Positions 44,651 through 57,400 of a stretch of DNA of 64,000 nucleotides are shown here, in pieces. The DNA lies in the NCBI RefSeq assembly GCF_003073045.1, contig NC_037600.1:17066352-17130351 (forward strand). Reading direction: 5' to 3'. The notes under the pieces are model-generated. The model was not told the origin of the DNA and ran no database searches. It saw nothing but the letters and a program-made list of their open reading frames with translations. The position numbers were made by a program, and so were the translations under genes. The DNA comes from Pomacea canaliculata. Its lineage: Eukaryota; Mollusca; Gastropoda; Architaenioglossa; Ampullariidae. Within the stretch, counting starts at the first letter, position 1. Every line of letters begins with the position of its first letter.

Positions 44651-47320
44651 TGGTTTTGTCGACTCATACGTGAATGTGTTGTACATAGTTACAGTTCATT
44701 CACAACTGTCTAAACAGTCCTGCAACATGTAGAGTACTGTAGAGATACGACATCTTAGAGGAAAACATGTGAGTGTGGTGCGATGTAAAGTAATGGCGAG
44801 GGCGGGTATTGGCGCGCGTGTGGTGGGACAAAGGGGTGGGATGGATTTTGGTCTGTGTGTGAGAGAGATAAAAGAGAGATTGAACGGTTCGACAAACTGA
44901 AAAATAAGACCTTGAAGTGAACTGAATAAGGACTAATCCTTGAGCCAAGGGCGTTGATTGTAAGCTATGAGGAAAGTAAAATTATTTGTCAATACCCCAA
45001 CAATTTAATTCATGCCACCCGCCCTCTTGTGCAGATGCAGTCGTGAGATATTTAGAATCTCTGAAAGTACACACATATTTAAACACTAGCTGAGGTGTGT
45101 GGAGCATGTAACCACTCACACTGACCCAAATACTTTCTAACTAATCTTTCAACTATAGGGTCACCACATGCAACGATTCACAGGTGGTCAGATACTCTCG
45201 CCTGACAAACAAAATGTATCAGCAGGTGATGTGATCGTTCGATCCTTCAAACTCTCAAGGAAGGGGCAGTCTAGACATCAAGACATGGGGACATTGAGAC
45301 CTTTGCGATTACTAATCCTGCGCCCTCGTCAACTCTTGCGACATTCGACTTCATCGCCCTCTCCACCCTGCCACCAACACTCCGCACGTGACTGTTACGT
45401 CGCATGTGACGATGACAACGGCGATAACTACACTGCAGGGCACAATGACTCAGGGCAAGAGGGACACTGGATAATAAAGGGAGACATCAGCTATTATTAC
45501 TACGGTTATATGTCTGTAGTTGTAACAACTCTTGCCAGTCTGGGCCAGTCGAGAACTAGCGAGGGTCTGTCCTGGCCACCCGGTGACGAGAAAGTCTCTG
45601 AGGGTCAATGGATCAAATCCCTTTCAACGTGTTTTTTTACTCTCACCTTTATTGCCTGTTTTGTATAACTTTTATTGTCCATTTCTATGTACTTTATTCA
45701 ATATTCAATCCAGCCGTAATCCTATACAGTCGACATTGTCGTTGAGAAATGATAACGGAACTTTAACAGACTTTTATGTTCAGTCCTCTCGTGCTTATCA
45801 ATGATAATAATAAGAATAAGCGTGTGATTATCGCACGGTCAGGCTCATGAGAGAGTATAATGTCAGTGCTTGGGACAAATACAATACATATCACATTTCT
45901 TTGAGTTCCTGCCAAGTCAGGGTGGCGAACTGTTATTCACCCGCCGGTCTTTCTTTTCTGTCTGTGGTTTGAGAGAGTGAGGAATACAGAGAGGTGCGGG
46001 TACACATATCACACATTGAAACACAGACGATAATATCTCAACAAACATATCCATATAAATGTGAGTTGAAAGCTGTGTGTTGAACGAATTTAAATGTCAT
46101 TCTTAACCAGACAAAGCTTTGAAGTGTCAAATCTCCTAAACACGGCAAAATAAACAATATTGGTAAACAAGTTTGGACACATGTTGATCAAAGCTCTCCT
46201 GTCCCGAAGTCTTCACCCGGCAAATAATAATGATAATGATAATAAAGCTTTAAATGATTGGTTTCCTGTGATCCTCAAACATTTTCTCGGTTAGAAAAGC
46301 TGAAGGGCGAACCGTGACTCAGCAGATCCGGCAGAAGACTGTCTTGACAACTATAACTATCAACACTACCCCGGGTGGTAGTGCGCACCAATACCACCTT
46401 CTCTCTCTCTCTCTTGGTTCTGTCTACTCTAAGTGTTAGAATTGTTAATGTCTAATTATAAGTCCCTGTTACTTTACTTGAGTATCTCTGACCACTAGTT
46501 CTCAATCCTCTGATTGTCTTGGATTAAAAATGACTGGGGTGGGCCAGCAGTTGAGGCTCCATTCAACCGATTTCCTACTGGGTAGACTTTCAAATTTAAT
46601 AACGTGACTTTATATAATTTTAATAATTTTAACCCATGCAAATAAATAAACAAATAAACAAACCCTGCTAAAATACCCAGTAGCACACGGTTCATTAAGG
46701 ACAGTTCACTAACGGCACACAGCTCCACGCCCCACCCTCTGCTGTTCAACCTGCTCAGCTCCGCTTTCTGTTTTACTGCCTTGTACCCGATACAACTGTT
46801 TAAGTACCTCATTCGTGTAGCTCGACATGTCTGCGGGTGTTCAACACTTCTGCAATGGCATCTCGATACCTGACATATCATACCTGCCCTGAATGAACAG
46901 TCACAATGGAACAAGAAAATACCTGAGCCACCTCCACAGCTGCAAGAATAAAATTTATTTTATGGTCTCGTCACTCTTTCATTCGATAAATCCTTTATTG
47001 TTGACGACTCATCATCCACCAAAATGAAAAGACAAAAACGAAAACAAGCTGAAAGAAACCCCCACAATTTTCGAAACAATATAGGGTGACTTGAGCAATG
47101 TAAACCTCATTACAACTCATTTACATACTCGTTACACCCAGCACATTGCCTTCAGCTCCACCCGTCCTCTTTACTCATTTTGTCACATTCATTGTTTCAT
47201 CTCCATTTTTTGTTCACTTTTTCTTCTGTCTTGTGTGCTATCTTCTAAGATTTGTCACTACTCAAATCACGGACATGTATGGATGGATTGCTGTCTGTAT
47301 GCCGAGACCAACGCTTAGCC

Positions 47321-48728
47321 CAGTGGTTCTCAACCTGTGGGGCGCGACCCCCTGGGGGGTCGCGACGTGCCTACAAGGGGGTCGCGAAGGTGGTCCTTTT
47401 TTAAAAGCTTCTTATACCGGTATTAGTGAAATTAGTTTACATTGTGCAACCGAGTGGTGAGGGCGATCAAACTCCAAATATCTTCTCCCTATTCAAGTAC
47501 AATGTCTAGGCAATGCAGTGACTTCTCACTTCCAAAACTCAAACCACAATCCCCCTCTCAACAATTAAGCCTCCAATCTCCCTCCTCTCGCCTTTTGCCC
47601 TCTCTCTTCCCCAATCTCTCATCGCTGACTCCCCTCTCCCTCTCCAGTCACACCTCTTTTTTTAAAAACATCTGAAAGGCACGGATTCAGCAAACGTCCA
47701 TCATTCACACCCTTTCGCCTTCGCACATGCTCAGTCCTAGTACTCTAGTTCCCTGACAGAAGGCCATGACCAGACAGTGCGGGGTGGGGCTTAAGAACGA
47801 CCGATGGCTGCTGCTAATGGCATATTTATCGGACATATTTGAGAAGCTGAACGTTGTGAATACTTCTCTGCAAGGGAAGGACACCACCATATTACAAACA
47901 ACTAACAAGATGAATGCTTTCGTCCGAAAAATTTCGTTGTGGACGCAAAAGATACGCCAAGAAAATATTTTTGATATGTTTCCGTGCTTGTGTAAGTGCA
48001 AGGCTGACGTTAACTTGAATCTTGATCAGGTGAAGAATGTAATTATTGCCCATCTAAACGGACTGCAAGAAAGGTTTCAGCATTATTTCGCTGAAATTGA
48101 TGTGACTAAATACGATTGGATTCGTAATCCATTTCTGGCTGATCCTAGCACAAGCGGGTTGTCCACGGAAGAAGAAGAGCAGCTCATCGACCTTTCGAGT
48201 GACCAATCCCTGAAAATGGTCTTCCAAACAACACCAGTGACAACATTCTGGATTAGCGTCAACGGTGAATATCCTCTCCTTTCTGAGAAAGCAATGAAAG
48301 TTCTGCCATTTTCAACTTCGTATATGTGTGAGCAAGGATTTTCAGCACTGGCAGCACTGAAGTCGAAATACAGAAATCGTGTGGATGCAGAGGCTGAGCT
48401 GCAAATAGCAGTGGGTACGAACATCGCACACAGGTTCGCTTCTCTATGCAACAGCAAGCAGGCTCAACCTTCTCATTAATCAAAGTGACTGTCGAATGAA
48501 ATAATATTTATTAGCACCGCAGAATTTGCTTTAGTAAAATTTCATTAACAGTTATACTTCTTGCAGATACGAACTTTGTTCTTCCGTTGTTGATTTCCTC
48601 GACGCGGCGTTCGAGGTTAGCTAAGGCTCCCCCCCCCCCTCTTCCACCAACCTAGCTGGCTAAGGGGGTCGCGGACGTACCGGTGTTCGTCAGGGGGGTC
48701 GTCACAAGTAAAAGGTTGAGAACCGCTG
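47321..48728 (+). mobile_element. hAT transposon with ZBED5/SCAND3-like transposase ORF (1408 bp)
   Basis: Termini CAGTGGTTCTCAACCT and, at the right end, its complement with one mismatch form a 16-bp inverted repeat. An exact 8-bp target duplication, GCTTAGCC, lies at 47313-47320 and 48729-48736. Subterminal GGGGGTCGCG motifs occur at both ends. The element is too short for a full hAT transposase (usually over 600 aa) and appears internally deleted, keeping the C-terminal part of the coding region. Terminal identity and an unbroken ORF suggest fairly recent insertion. Confidence 0.9.
47766..48479 (+). CDS. C-terminal hAT transposase fragment (ZBED5/SCAND3-like), 237 aa
   Basis: Open frame inside the hAT element. 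The start region (LLMAYLSDIFEKLNVVNTSL) and later NKMNAFVRKISLWTQKI match the middle of ZBED5/SCAND3/GTF2IRD2-like domesticated or autonomous hAT proteins. The end (STSYMCEQGFSALAALKSKY then RNRVDAEAELQIA) is the hAT C-terminal dimerisation region. The N-terminal BED zinc finger and the first part of the RNase-H-like catalytic core are absent, so it should not be an active transposase. The first Met is just the first in frame; no upstream promoter or splice evidence was found. Confidence 0.8.
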   Translation: MTRQCGVGLKNDRWLLLMAYLSDIFEKLNVVNTSLQGKDTTILQTTNKMNAFVRKISLWTQKIRQENIFDMFPCLCKCKADVNLNLDQVKNVIIAHLNGLQERFQHYFAEIDVTKYDWIRNPFLADPSTSGLSTEEEEQLIDLSSDQSLKMVFQTTPVTTFWISVNGEYPLLSEKAMKVLPFSTSYMCEQGFSALAALKSKYRNRVDAEAELQIAVGTNIAHRFASLCNSKQAQPSH

Positions 48729-48736
48729 GCTTAGCC

Positions 48737-50245
48737 TCTTGCGAAGTTCTCAGCTGTTAGTCTCGGCGAGCCTCAACAATGAATGTGACTAAACCGGAAG
48801 CTTTGTACACATCTGTTTCATTTTAGTAGTTAACTGGGAAAAATCGTCTGCCAGCGATGCAGTAATATAAGTTCGTGTCTGAAAGTTCTGGTCGTGCAGG
48901 TGTGCGGGATCGAAGCCAGGCACGTGGCTCGGCTTGCGTCATTGACAGCCATCGTCACCCCTAGGTGGCGCACCATACCTGTTAGCGTGTGTCACGAGAG
49001 TGGCGACATCACATGCCACTTTCTTATCACAGCTGACCTCATGACCTTTGTCCTTCCACAAACCACAGTCCCTTGCGTAACAAGGACCTCGGCAAGGCAA
49101 CACGTGATAGGAAGACAACAACTGCAGCGTGGTGAGGGAAACTGCATGTTTGTTAAAAAAAAAACTTTTTTATGTTGCGCCATATTCATCCTTTTGAAAA
49201 GATGGGATTTTATTCAATTTTTTATGAATTCTTTTCTAATAAAAAGTCAAAAGAAAAGGAAAGAAAATAAAAACTGAAGCAATAAAACACCATTTTCGAG
49301 AAAATATTGCTTCACGAGCAATGTAAATACCTGTATTCCTGCATTTGCTTATTTTCTGTTAGTTTAGCTTTCGTGGAAATGAAAGTGCAGTGTAAGGAGA
49401 CCTTTACCAAGCAAAGGACTGTGAGATCCAATGTAGAATTCCAAGAAAGAATTTCAATACTGAGGGTGCGGTATGCACGCGACGACGGAAGGAACGATAA
49501 TGGAAATATTACAGCAGGTAGCTTGGTGAGCAACTTTCGAATTTTTTTTTTTTATGTAAATTTTAGGAGCATTTTGCCGAGACGCGTGAGAGTTATTTAC
49601 TCTCTGTTTCCTGTTGTATATTTATTCTGCCAACTTTCTCGAATCTGTTGAGGCCTGAAGAGAGTGGGGTGGGACAGGTGGGTCTGGTATACCTGGCGCT
49701 GTGAAAGGAGCCTGGCTGTGGTCAGCGGATCTTTTCCTTGTTTTGTTTTTTTTTGTTTTGTTTTGATTTTGTTGTTGTTGTTTTGTTTGTTTGTTTTTGT
49801 TTGGGTTTTTTGTTTTTTGTTTTTATTTGTTTTTTGTTTTTTTTTCTGGTTGAGTTGTTTTGGTTTTTTTTGTTTTGTTTGTTTGTTTTAAACGAAAAGT
49901 TGACGGAACATTCCTCACTCTGGGATTTTTTTTCTATGATGTACTACAAGTTTGATCCTTTACCGTCATTTTTCCTCATTTACGAACCACTCACCTGTGT
50001 GTTAAACTCTGTGTTCAGGTAGTGATGTAGACCCTCGTGAACTTTGTCCTCATGTCTACAGTCTATATTATCTTACTGAATGAACTGTAGACATTGACAA
50101 TCGAATTGTCAGCATACTATTATATAAGAGGAAAATAATTTACGATTTCTTTCAAAACGTGATTCGACGAATGTTGCTGGTTACGAACTGAACAGCACGT
50201 CCCAACAGTGCAGCCGACGTGACCTCTGACACGCGCGCGCGAAGT
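48737..50245. other. Intergenic region upstream of neverland
   Basis: No recognisable coding exon. It contains T/G-rich low-complexity DNA at 49735-49892 and some 60-127 codon frames without family resemblance. Confidence 0.45.
49735..49892. repeat. T/G-rich low-complexity tract
   Basis: TTTTG and TTG units with T runs. It yields Phe/Cys/Leu-rich frames that mimic membrane proteins. Confidence 0.8.
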
Positions 50246-50261
50246 CGTGTGACGTCACACG
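50246..50261. promoter_or_regulatory. Perfect 16-bp palindrome containing a CRE (TGACGTCA)
   Basis: CGTGTGACGTCACACG is self-complementary and centred on the CREB/ATF site TGACGTCA, about 250 bp before the neverland start codon, next to a CpG-rich GCGCGCGC run. Position and symmetry suit a promoter element; function is inferred. Confidence 0.4.
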
Positions 50262-50507
50262 CGTCCTTGGGTACGGCGAGAACAAACCTGTGGTGCGCGC
50301 GCAGACATGATGAGACTTGGCGGACTCATCGAAACCTCAGGCAACGCGCAGGCCGCTCCAGTTGGGTGTCGTCTGCTCGCCGGCGACGAGAAAGCGCTGC
50401 ACTGTTGTGACTCGAACTTTCAATCATCTTTTTGCCCCACGCGGCCTTCCTGACCGCTGCGGAGACACACGCACGCGCACAGCGGCTCGTGTAATTTAGA
50501 ATCCAAC

Positions 50508-50967
50508 ATGGCCACTGAGTGGAGCAGACGATGTCTTCTCATCTTGTTGTTGGTGTTGCTTGTCGTTGTCGTGTCTGCGTCTGTGACGGAGAAGATTCTG
50601 CAGATCCCGCTGTTTGAAGTGGGTGAACTGTGGGTCAACGCTGCCTCGACCTTTTGTGCCGGGGTGGTGAGACGAGTGACCACAGTGCCTGACTTTACCC
50701 ACTGGACCACTTACCTCGGGCTGTCGCTGGCTGCTGCCATTGTTTATTGTGGATACGTCGTTCTCTTGAAGCCCCTCAACCGCGTGCGGAAGCTGGGAGA
50801 CATGGGCTACATCGCCGAGGGCAGCTTGTCGGTTCGAGAAACAGCCAACTACGTACAGAAGAGGAGGAAGGTGGGCAGTGTACCCCCGGTCTACCCCAAC
50901 GGATGGTTCGGAATCATGGAGTCGTTTCACTTGAAGAAGGGGGAGTCTAAACCTGTCAGCATCTTGG
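50508..50967 (+). CDS. nvd: Neverland-type cholesterol 7-desaturase (Rieske oxygenase), first coding exon only
   Basis: Partial, 153 codons plus one base. An N-terminal hydrophobic segment (CLLILLLVLLVVVVSA) is followed by a second one (YLGLSLAAAIVYCGYVVLL), then the neverland-specific stretch KPLNRVRKLGDMGYI and VGSVPPVYPNGWFGIMESFH. The exon ends inside the first strands of the Rieske domain (PVSILG) at a GTGAGT donor in phase 1. Neverland/DAF-36 enzymes convert cholesterol to 7-dehydrocholesterol at the ER membrane, the first step toward ecdysteroids or dafachronic-type steroids. The 2Fe-2S ligands (CxH...CxxH) and the Fe(II) domain are not in this window and must lie to the right. The start is the first ATG before the hydrophobic segment. 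Confidence 0.85.
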
Positions 50968-52959
50968 GTGAGTACTCCAATGGAGACGATGGTTGCTAGC
51001 TGATATTTTTTTAAACTTGAAATCCCGATCATTTACAATAAAGTGGGTTAACGAGCGCGCGCGCACGCACACATACACATGGCATACACATACACAATCT
51101 TCTCACCACAACTGCTTACCACTCGTCCTGTGTACTGAGGATATGTTTTGTTGAGTATACGGAATCTTGGCCGGCGGTCACGCGCGAATTGAGAGATATC
51201 CGTGTGTTTTCCCCATCCCCGCTATTTTTAGGAAAGGACGGTCAAGAGGTTGAACCAGTGACGCACGCGACTTGTCGAACTAACATTCTTTCCTGCCTGT
51301 TGTCACTGCATGTGCGATCGTTTGTCTGTCCGACATTAAAATAAAACTACAGCCCGACAACCTTTTTGACCTAAATGTTGTTGCATTCCCGAACCTTCGC
51401 TTCGCACCCAGCCATGAATAGCGGGTCCTGGGAGCGCGGTAAGGTGAAGGTAGTTCTACCCCTATGAGGGCAGGTGTTCATTGCCTTTGATGTGGGTACA
51501 CGCGCAGACCGTGAATGGTATCCTCCCAACGTGGGTCGCGTGGTGGGTACCTTCAGTTGTGTCTTCGTTTCTTCAACAAGTCTGAGGACACTGCCCTCGC
51601 GCCAGTCAGTGAAGCTCGGAAAGTGCTGACTCCTCATCAGCTCGCGCGCTCGTAGTCTTAGGGTATGCACTCGTATTATCATCACTATTGTATTGTACTG
51701 ATTGGGCTGAAAGATTAAATACATATAAAGAGATATTGCTGTTTGTAAAATCTTTTCCTCCATGGGCAAATCGAATTTTGACAATGTAAATTTTGTTTAT
51801 GTGGTTGTAATAGCGATGCCTATCATCGTAGCCAAGGATTGCACAATATGTCCGCTTAGGAGCAGGGTACAGAATGAGGCTACACGGGCGGCAGTTTCTT
51901 TTGTCATCGGTAGCAATCAACATGTACATTGGGACCTCGGCACTTGGCCAGTTCGAGTGCCAAAAGCTTTTTCTATAAGAAGTGTCATAGAAAAATACCA
52001 CGTGATCTTTGCAGTACTGTTAATGTAAAACTAGAAACTTAAAATTTTTTAAATATTACCTCTGTGTATGTCTGTGCGTGTAAAAAAGAAAACCACGAGA
52101 TCATAAAGACAGCACCAGGACAGGTACTTGAAATGTTTTCCATTTGTCTACCCCGAAGAATAAGGGGTGAGCGCGAGGTCTTGGCACGATGGTCGAGCGT
52201 GGAGCGAGTGCCACAATTCTCTCGAGGACTGAAATGTTCGAGCAGGGAGCAGTTCGAGTGCCGACATGTAAGGTGTTTAAAACAAAAATCATGAACATAA
52301 TAACCAGGAGTAACAGCCGGAACTATCTAAGGCTCGGGGTCAGTAGGAAGTAAAGGTTAGATTGGTTAAATGTCACCTGCATGCTTCAGCTCTGTCTGGT
52401 CCCTAATCATTTCTTCCTCGGAATCGTAGATAACCCTGACTTATCTGGACAGTTGTCTCTTGTTTTCACGCACGGATACAAGCAGAATACAATGGTGAAC
52501 AATGGGAGGTCAGCAGGGAGCTTGTTGCAGTGTAGCCAACACACGCACGCATGAAGACCCACGTGCAGACACACAGACTGTGGTTCACACACACACACGC
52601 ACACAGAGAGAGACTCCAGTGTGTGGTTATAAACACGACCGGCCTTGACAGCAGCAATGGTGTGGGCGCCAGTGGCAGGCTGCCTGGATGGCCGCCACTG
52701 CACAACAGACTCGTGAGGGGGCGATCAATCCCTCGCGCTGACCTGGCAGCCATGTTTTTAAAGATTGCTGAAGTACATGTGCGTGTTTATCACACCCGAC
52801 CCTGTTCCTTTTTGTGCCGACGTGTACATTTTGTGGAAATTAGGTCACGTGATGTATGGAACATTTTAATGTTTCTCATCTCCTTCCTCTAACTCCTGTC
52901 TCGTGTGTTTCAAGTCATTTGGTATCTCTCACTTGCTGACATACAGTCACCTGTTGATG

Positions 52960-53056
52960 CAATAAAATCATCCAGCCACCCAATAAAATCATCCAGTCAT
53001 CCAATAAAATCATCCAGTCATCCAATAAAATCATCCAGTCATCCAATAAAATCATC
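52960..53056. repeat. Tandem repeat, 21-bp unit
   Basis: Units beginning CAATAAAATCATCCAG start at 52960, 52981, 53002, 53023 and 53044, nearly identical. Each carries an AATAAA hexamer, so the array could act as a cluster of polyadenylation signals if transcribed. Confidence 0.9.
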
Positions 53057-54025
53057 CTTAACTTCACAGTTCATAAGTACCGAGAGTGACCAGACCTCCC
53101 GACCACGTGTTCCTCCTGCTCATAGAATGTCCCGGGTGGAGGTTACCCAATGTCCAGCTTTCATCTAAAATGTCGATCAATGTCCCCTTGTATTTGAAAA
53201 TCTGATGGCCGTACATTGATTCACATTCTTCTTTGTTTCGGCTTTTGCCCATGGTTTGATTAATAATTTCAAATTTCTCTCCTACTTACTGCCTTTCAGA
53301 GGAGATTACCCCCATCACCACACCCACCACCCCGATTTTCGTTTTTCTCGGCGACGAACCATGATCGGCACGCGCCCCACTCTCACTCAGAAAAAGTCTG
53401 GTCACGTTGGTGAAACGGGTCAGAGTTCATCATCCTCTGCCCTACGTTCTCCGTTCTGACTGAATGAATTCTGTTCCTGTTCATTGAAGGCAGCGGCTGG
53501 CCGTGAATGTACTCCAGCGACTGCGTGAGGTCGAGGTCGTAAGGAAGGTCGCATCTGTCGCGACTTTGACCTTTGGGTAGGGTACTAACCTGTTTCTGTG
53601 TTCGTCCTTCGCTCTATCCGCGTGGGTGTTTGTGTGGACAAACGCTGGAGCGCATGTACACGTGTTAACACCCGTTATATGATTGCATGTGGTTTCGTTG
53701 GTCTGTACACGCACACAAACTATTGACAACAACACTGTGCTTGCATTCACTCGTTCCCTCAAACCTGCGAGTAGGAAGAATATCCGAAATGACATCAGGT
53801 TGTTGAGATATTTACTTGGCGACAAGCAGTGGGTTAAACTGACCCGCCGAGTGCGCCAACAACCGCATCACGTGACCCCACAACACGGCGACATCGTCAG
53901 CATCGGTACTACTTATGGCAATGTCAGGTTTTGATAATAAATGTAAAGCGCTCCGAGCACATCATTGGGAAAAGCATATTTTAATCTTCATTATTTTTAT
54001 TACATGAATAAATTATTCTATTTAT

Positions 54026-54484
54026 TTATTTCACCGGCGTAGCTTTGTGATCCTCCTGCAGGCTGCGGTTCGCTTTTTCCTCCCATAATCTTCTCGCCTC
54101 CTCACCTGGTGGTCCGTCCGCGCAACAGTTGAGTTCAGTAGGTGGGCATTGCCTATCTTGGGTTTGGTCTTTTCTTGGCTGTTCTCTTCTTTCTCTCCAC
54201 TGCAACAGTGCTCTGTGTGTGGCATCTGTTAGCGGGGATAGTCGACTCCTTTGATGTGAATAAGCTTTAGTTGCTAAGTGGACAGTTAACGATTTCCCTC
54301 TTGCTAACTCTTCCTTCTGACTGTGTGTACGAGTGTGTGTACTGGCTGACCTCACGGTCCCTGTGACTTTGTGTCCCTTTTGTTCAGATTTTAGTAACAA
54401 CAGTCTCTCGACAGTATCTGGAGGGTGTGTTGGTGTGGGGGGAGACATGTTTAGACATGTTGTTGCCCTCGTGCCTACATGCAC
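54026..54484 (-). other. Unassigned 152-codon open frame followed by AATAAA
   Basis: Minus-strand frame rich in Arg, Glu and Gln (for example THRALLQWRERREQ). The stop TGA is followed directly by AATAAATAAATAG. The charged, helix-prone composition and the polyadenylation-like motif make it slightly better than background, but I recognise no domain, signal peptide or splice partner. It could be a repeat-derived frame. Confidence 0.2.
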
Positions 54485-57400
54485 AGATCGTTTAGTCTGT
54501 TAGGTCTGTTCTTTCAACTGCTTATTGTTCAGTTCCGGATTCGCTCAATCTTAAGAGGTCTGTTATCTGTTCTCAAGATAAACTTGTAGAAAACAATTAC
54601 CTATAATTTACAGTTTCAGTTCAGTGGTGGGGAGGCGGTACACGGTTGGATTTCAACTGAAACTGAGAGCAAATAAATTGAATAAAAGCACTTAAACCAG
54701 TAGGAAGCGCTGAGCACAGACAGCACGCGCTAAAATGAACGAGTTTATAAGTTCCTCGTGCCATTGTCGAGGCTGGGATTCGTCTCCAGTTCACAATTTG
54801 TTGGCAATGAACATTTATACGAGTGTTGTGTTGCTGCTTGTCTACCTATGATCTTTTATACTTTTGTGTGTTTGTCCTTTCGTGAGTAGGCTGTAAACCC
54901 GACTCCCATGATCAACATTTTGAAATTTTTTAATCATACTTGCGAGAAGTGTTCTTTAAGGACGAAAAAGAGTGTTGGAAATCTCCTCCTTGGTTTTACT
55001 GTGATATATTTGACAACACCTTGTTTGATACCTAATCCTGGTTATATCCCGGTGATATGGCTGTTGCCAAGACACTTTCATTGCTGACGTCACACTGCAG
55101 GTGTCAGACAAACGGCCGTGCGCCATGTTTTATACTTTTGCTGTTATTGTTGCTTTTTTTTCTCTCTCTCTTCGAAGCGGTCTCCACAGCAAGAATATCT
55201 TCGGTCAGTGAAATATCGGTGGCTGACAAAACCAGCAAACCGATGTTGCTGGATACTCTGAAAGAGAAAGACTTTTTAGTTTTAAAATGTTTTAGGGAAT
55301 GGTCTTAGCTGCCAGTCAGCTTCTCAATATTTAAAAAAAAAACAAAAAAACAAAAAAAAACACGTGCTCCTGTCCTAGCCAGTTCTGAGCAGTTTCCATG
55401 ACAACACTTGTCGTCAATAAGGTCAGGTTCCTGTGGAAAGTAACATTGCTGCTTTCACATTTTGTCATGTTGTGATCCTGTCGCCAAATTTTGTCTTTAT
55501 TTGTTAGAGGGAAGGAATTATAGACTGAGCGGTTGTACAAACTAAAATTGTTTAATTATCACACTGTCCAAAGGATTATCTACTCACCACACGGTAGAAG
55601 CCGAAACTTTCTAGTCATCACAGTGTAGAAGAACTTTCTACTAGCCACTAGAAGGTATTTTTCAGTATGGTTCGTCTGAAAATAAGATAATGAAAATCAC
55701 TGTTCAGCTATTTGATCTTTCGCCTGCCATGACGAGAATAATTATTTATTTATTATTTATTTGTTATAATTAAATAAATACAATCAATTCGAAATGAGTT
55801 TCCATTGCGGCTAGCTTCCGAAACTGTCTGCAAGAAACATTTGTTGCTAGAACAAGAACATGTATTGATAGGCTTGATGTAGAACAACAAGAACATTTAT
55901 AATTCACTTTCTAGAGATGCATTGCATTAGAAAGAAGGGGTTAATGACAAAGCACTGACATGAGTTTCCTAATATATCATTTCGTAGTTCACTGAGGGTT
56001 TAAATGCGGAGGACTGCGGTCCGCGTACCTGTCCGCCATTGTCAACTGACAAAGCAAGCGACATGCATGTGTAGGTTGTTGTAGCCGCTCACCCCAATCA
56101 TTTCAAAAACTAAAGTTCACATCACGAGACCTTAAAGTCCTTTAGACATATCCTCTCAGCAGTAATGGACCAATCACTCCTGGCTTTCCTTTGACCTTCT
56201 GTCGTGTTTGCAAGGAAACCTAAAAAAAAAAAGCTGCTGATGATAGGTGTTATATAACTTTGTACCCGTGCTTTTTATTGACACATTTTCCTTCCTGAAA
56301 GTGGGTTAAGGGCAAGGGCATAGTTGGGGGAGAACTGTCGGTGAAATCTGAGGACCTACCTGTCTCATGTAGTTAATATTCTCGCGTAACCTTTCACCTT
56401 TGCGTAGTCATTTCTACCACTGTCTTAGCTCACCTGACAATAGAAGGATTCTTAAATCGGTTTTTTGTATGTGTACTGATGTCAACCGAAGTAATGCTGA
56501 AAGAATTGTAATAATGCAGTTTATAAACTCCTTGGTGTGGCACTGTCATCAATATTATTTACCTACAACTATGTACTCACAGTTTTGTGCTATTTTTACC
56601 GCAGTTATATCAACAGGACAGATTTCCTCTCAGCTTTTATTTAGTTTCGCAATAGAGTGTCCTACTTTCAAATACTTAACATACATCTCACGCCTGGTGA
56701 TTAAGAAGCCTGACAGAAACATTTTCTTTCTTAAAGGGTTACCCCTGAGGGAGTAAACTGCTAATGGGAGTGAAAAAACATGTGGTGGGGCCCTCTGTCG
56801 TGGTTCACACGAGCTTTGGGGCGGGCAAAGCTGTTGAATTTTCCGATAAACATCTCTAAAATGGAAAACGACAGTAAAAGGAAAATTCAAACAGCCAGGC
56901 TGCTGTCGAATTTCCACCAAAGTTTGCCAGTGAAAGTGTGGATAGGGCAGAAGGTAACATTTATGGAAAATGACGGACGAGGTTTGATCGGCAGAACACT
57001 TATACCAACTGACTAGGGGAGGGGCGAGATAGGAAAACTGATGACCTGAACCAGCAGACGGTTAACGGCCGTTAGGTTAAGTGGTCAGAGCCTGCAAATT
57101 GCTTTCTAACTAGGGGCAAGCTGCATGAGTGTTCGTAAACTACATGTCAGCTCCAACCGTTGTTGCGAAAGACTAAGGAAAACCGATAACACCCATAAAG
57201 CTGCTCAATGGACTAGTCACGTGACGAGAAGAACAACAGGGTGGTGTGCAGACCGAGTTTGAGTTTCAGCCAATGGACAGTCGGTGTTCAACTCGGGCCG
57301 TCACCATAGCAAACTTCACAATTGTTCTTTTCTGTTTGATTAATGAGTATATTTCACTGAACCGACAATTCATTACCATACTGATTTCAGTCTGACAAAA

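Larger units (their letters stand above)
41300..47312. other. Long intergenic region without a supported host gene
   Basis: Six kilobases that hold microsatellites (42602-42738; CA/CT-rich 43810-44230), a candidate hAT MITE (44322-44650) and scattered open frames of 60-166 codons without recognisable domains. The longest, 166 codons at 45168-45668, is unlike any family I know. Confidence 0.5.

Noticed and set aside
45168-45668. 166-codon frame
   Set aside because: No domain or coding signal beyond length; one such frame is not surprising in this much intergenic DNA.
49664-50022. Phe/Leu-rich frames resembling membrane proteins
   Set aside because: Produced by the T/G-rich tract at 49735-49892.
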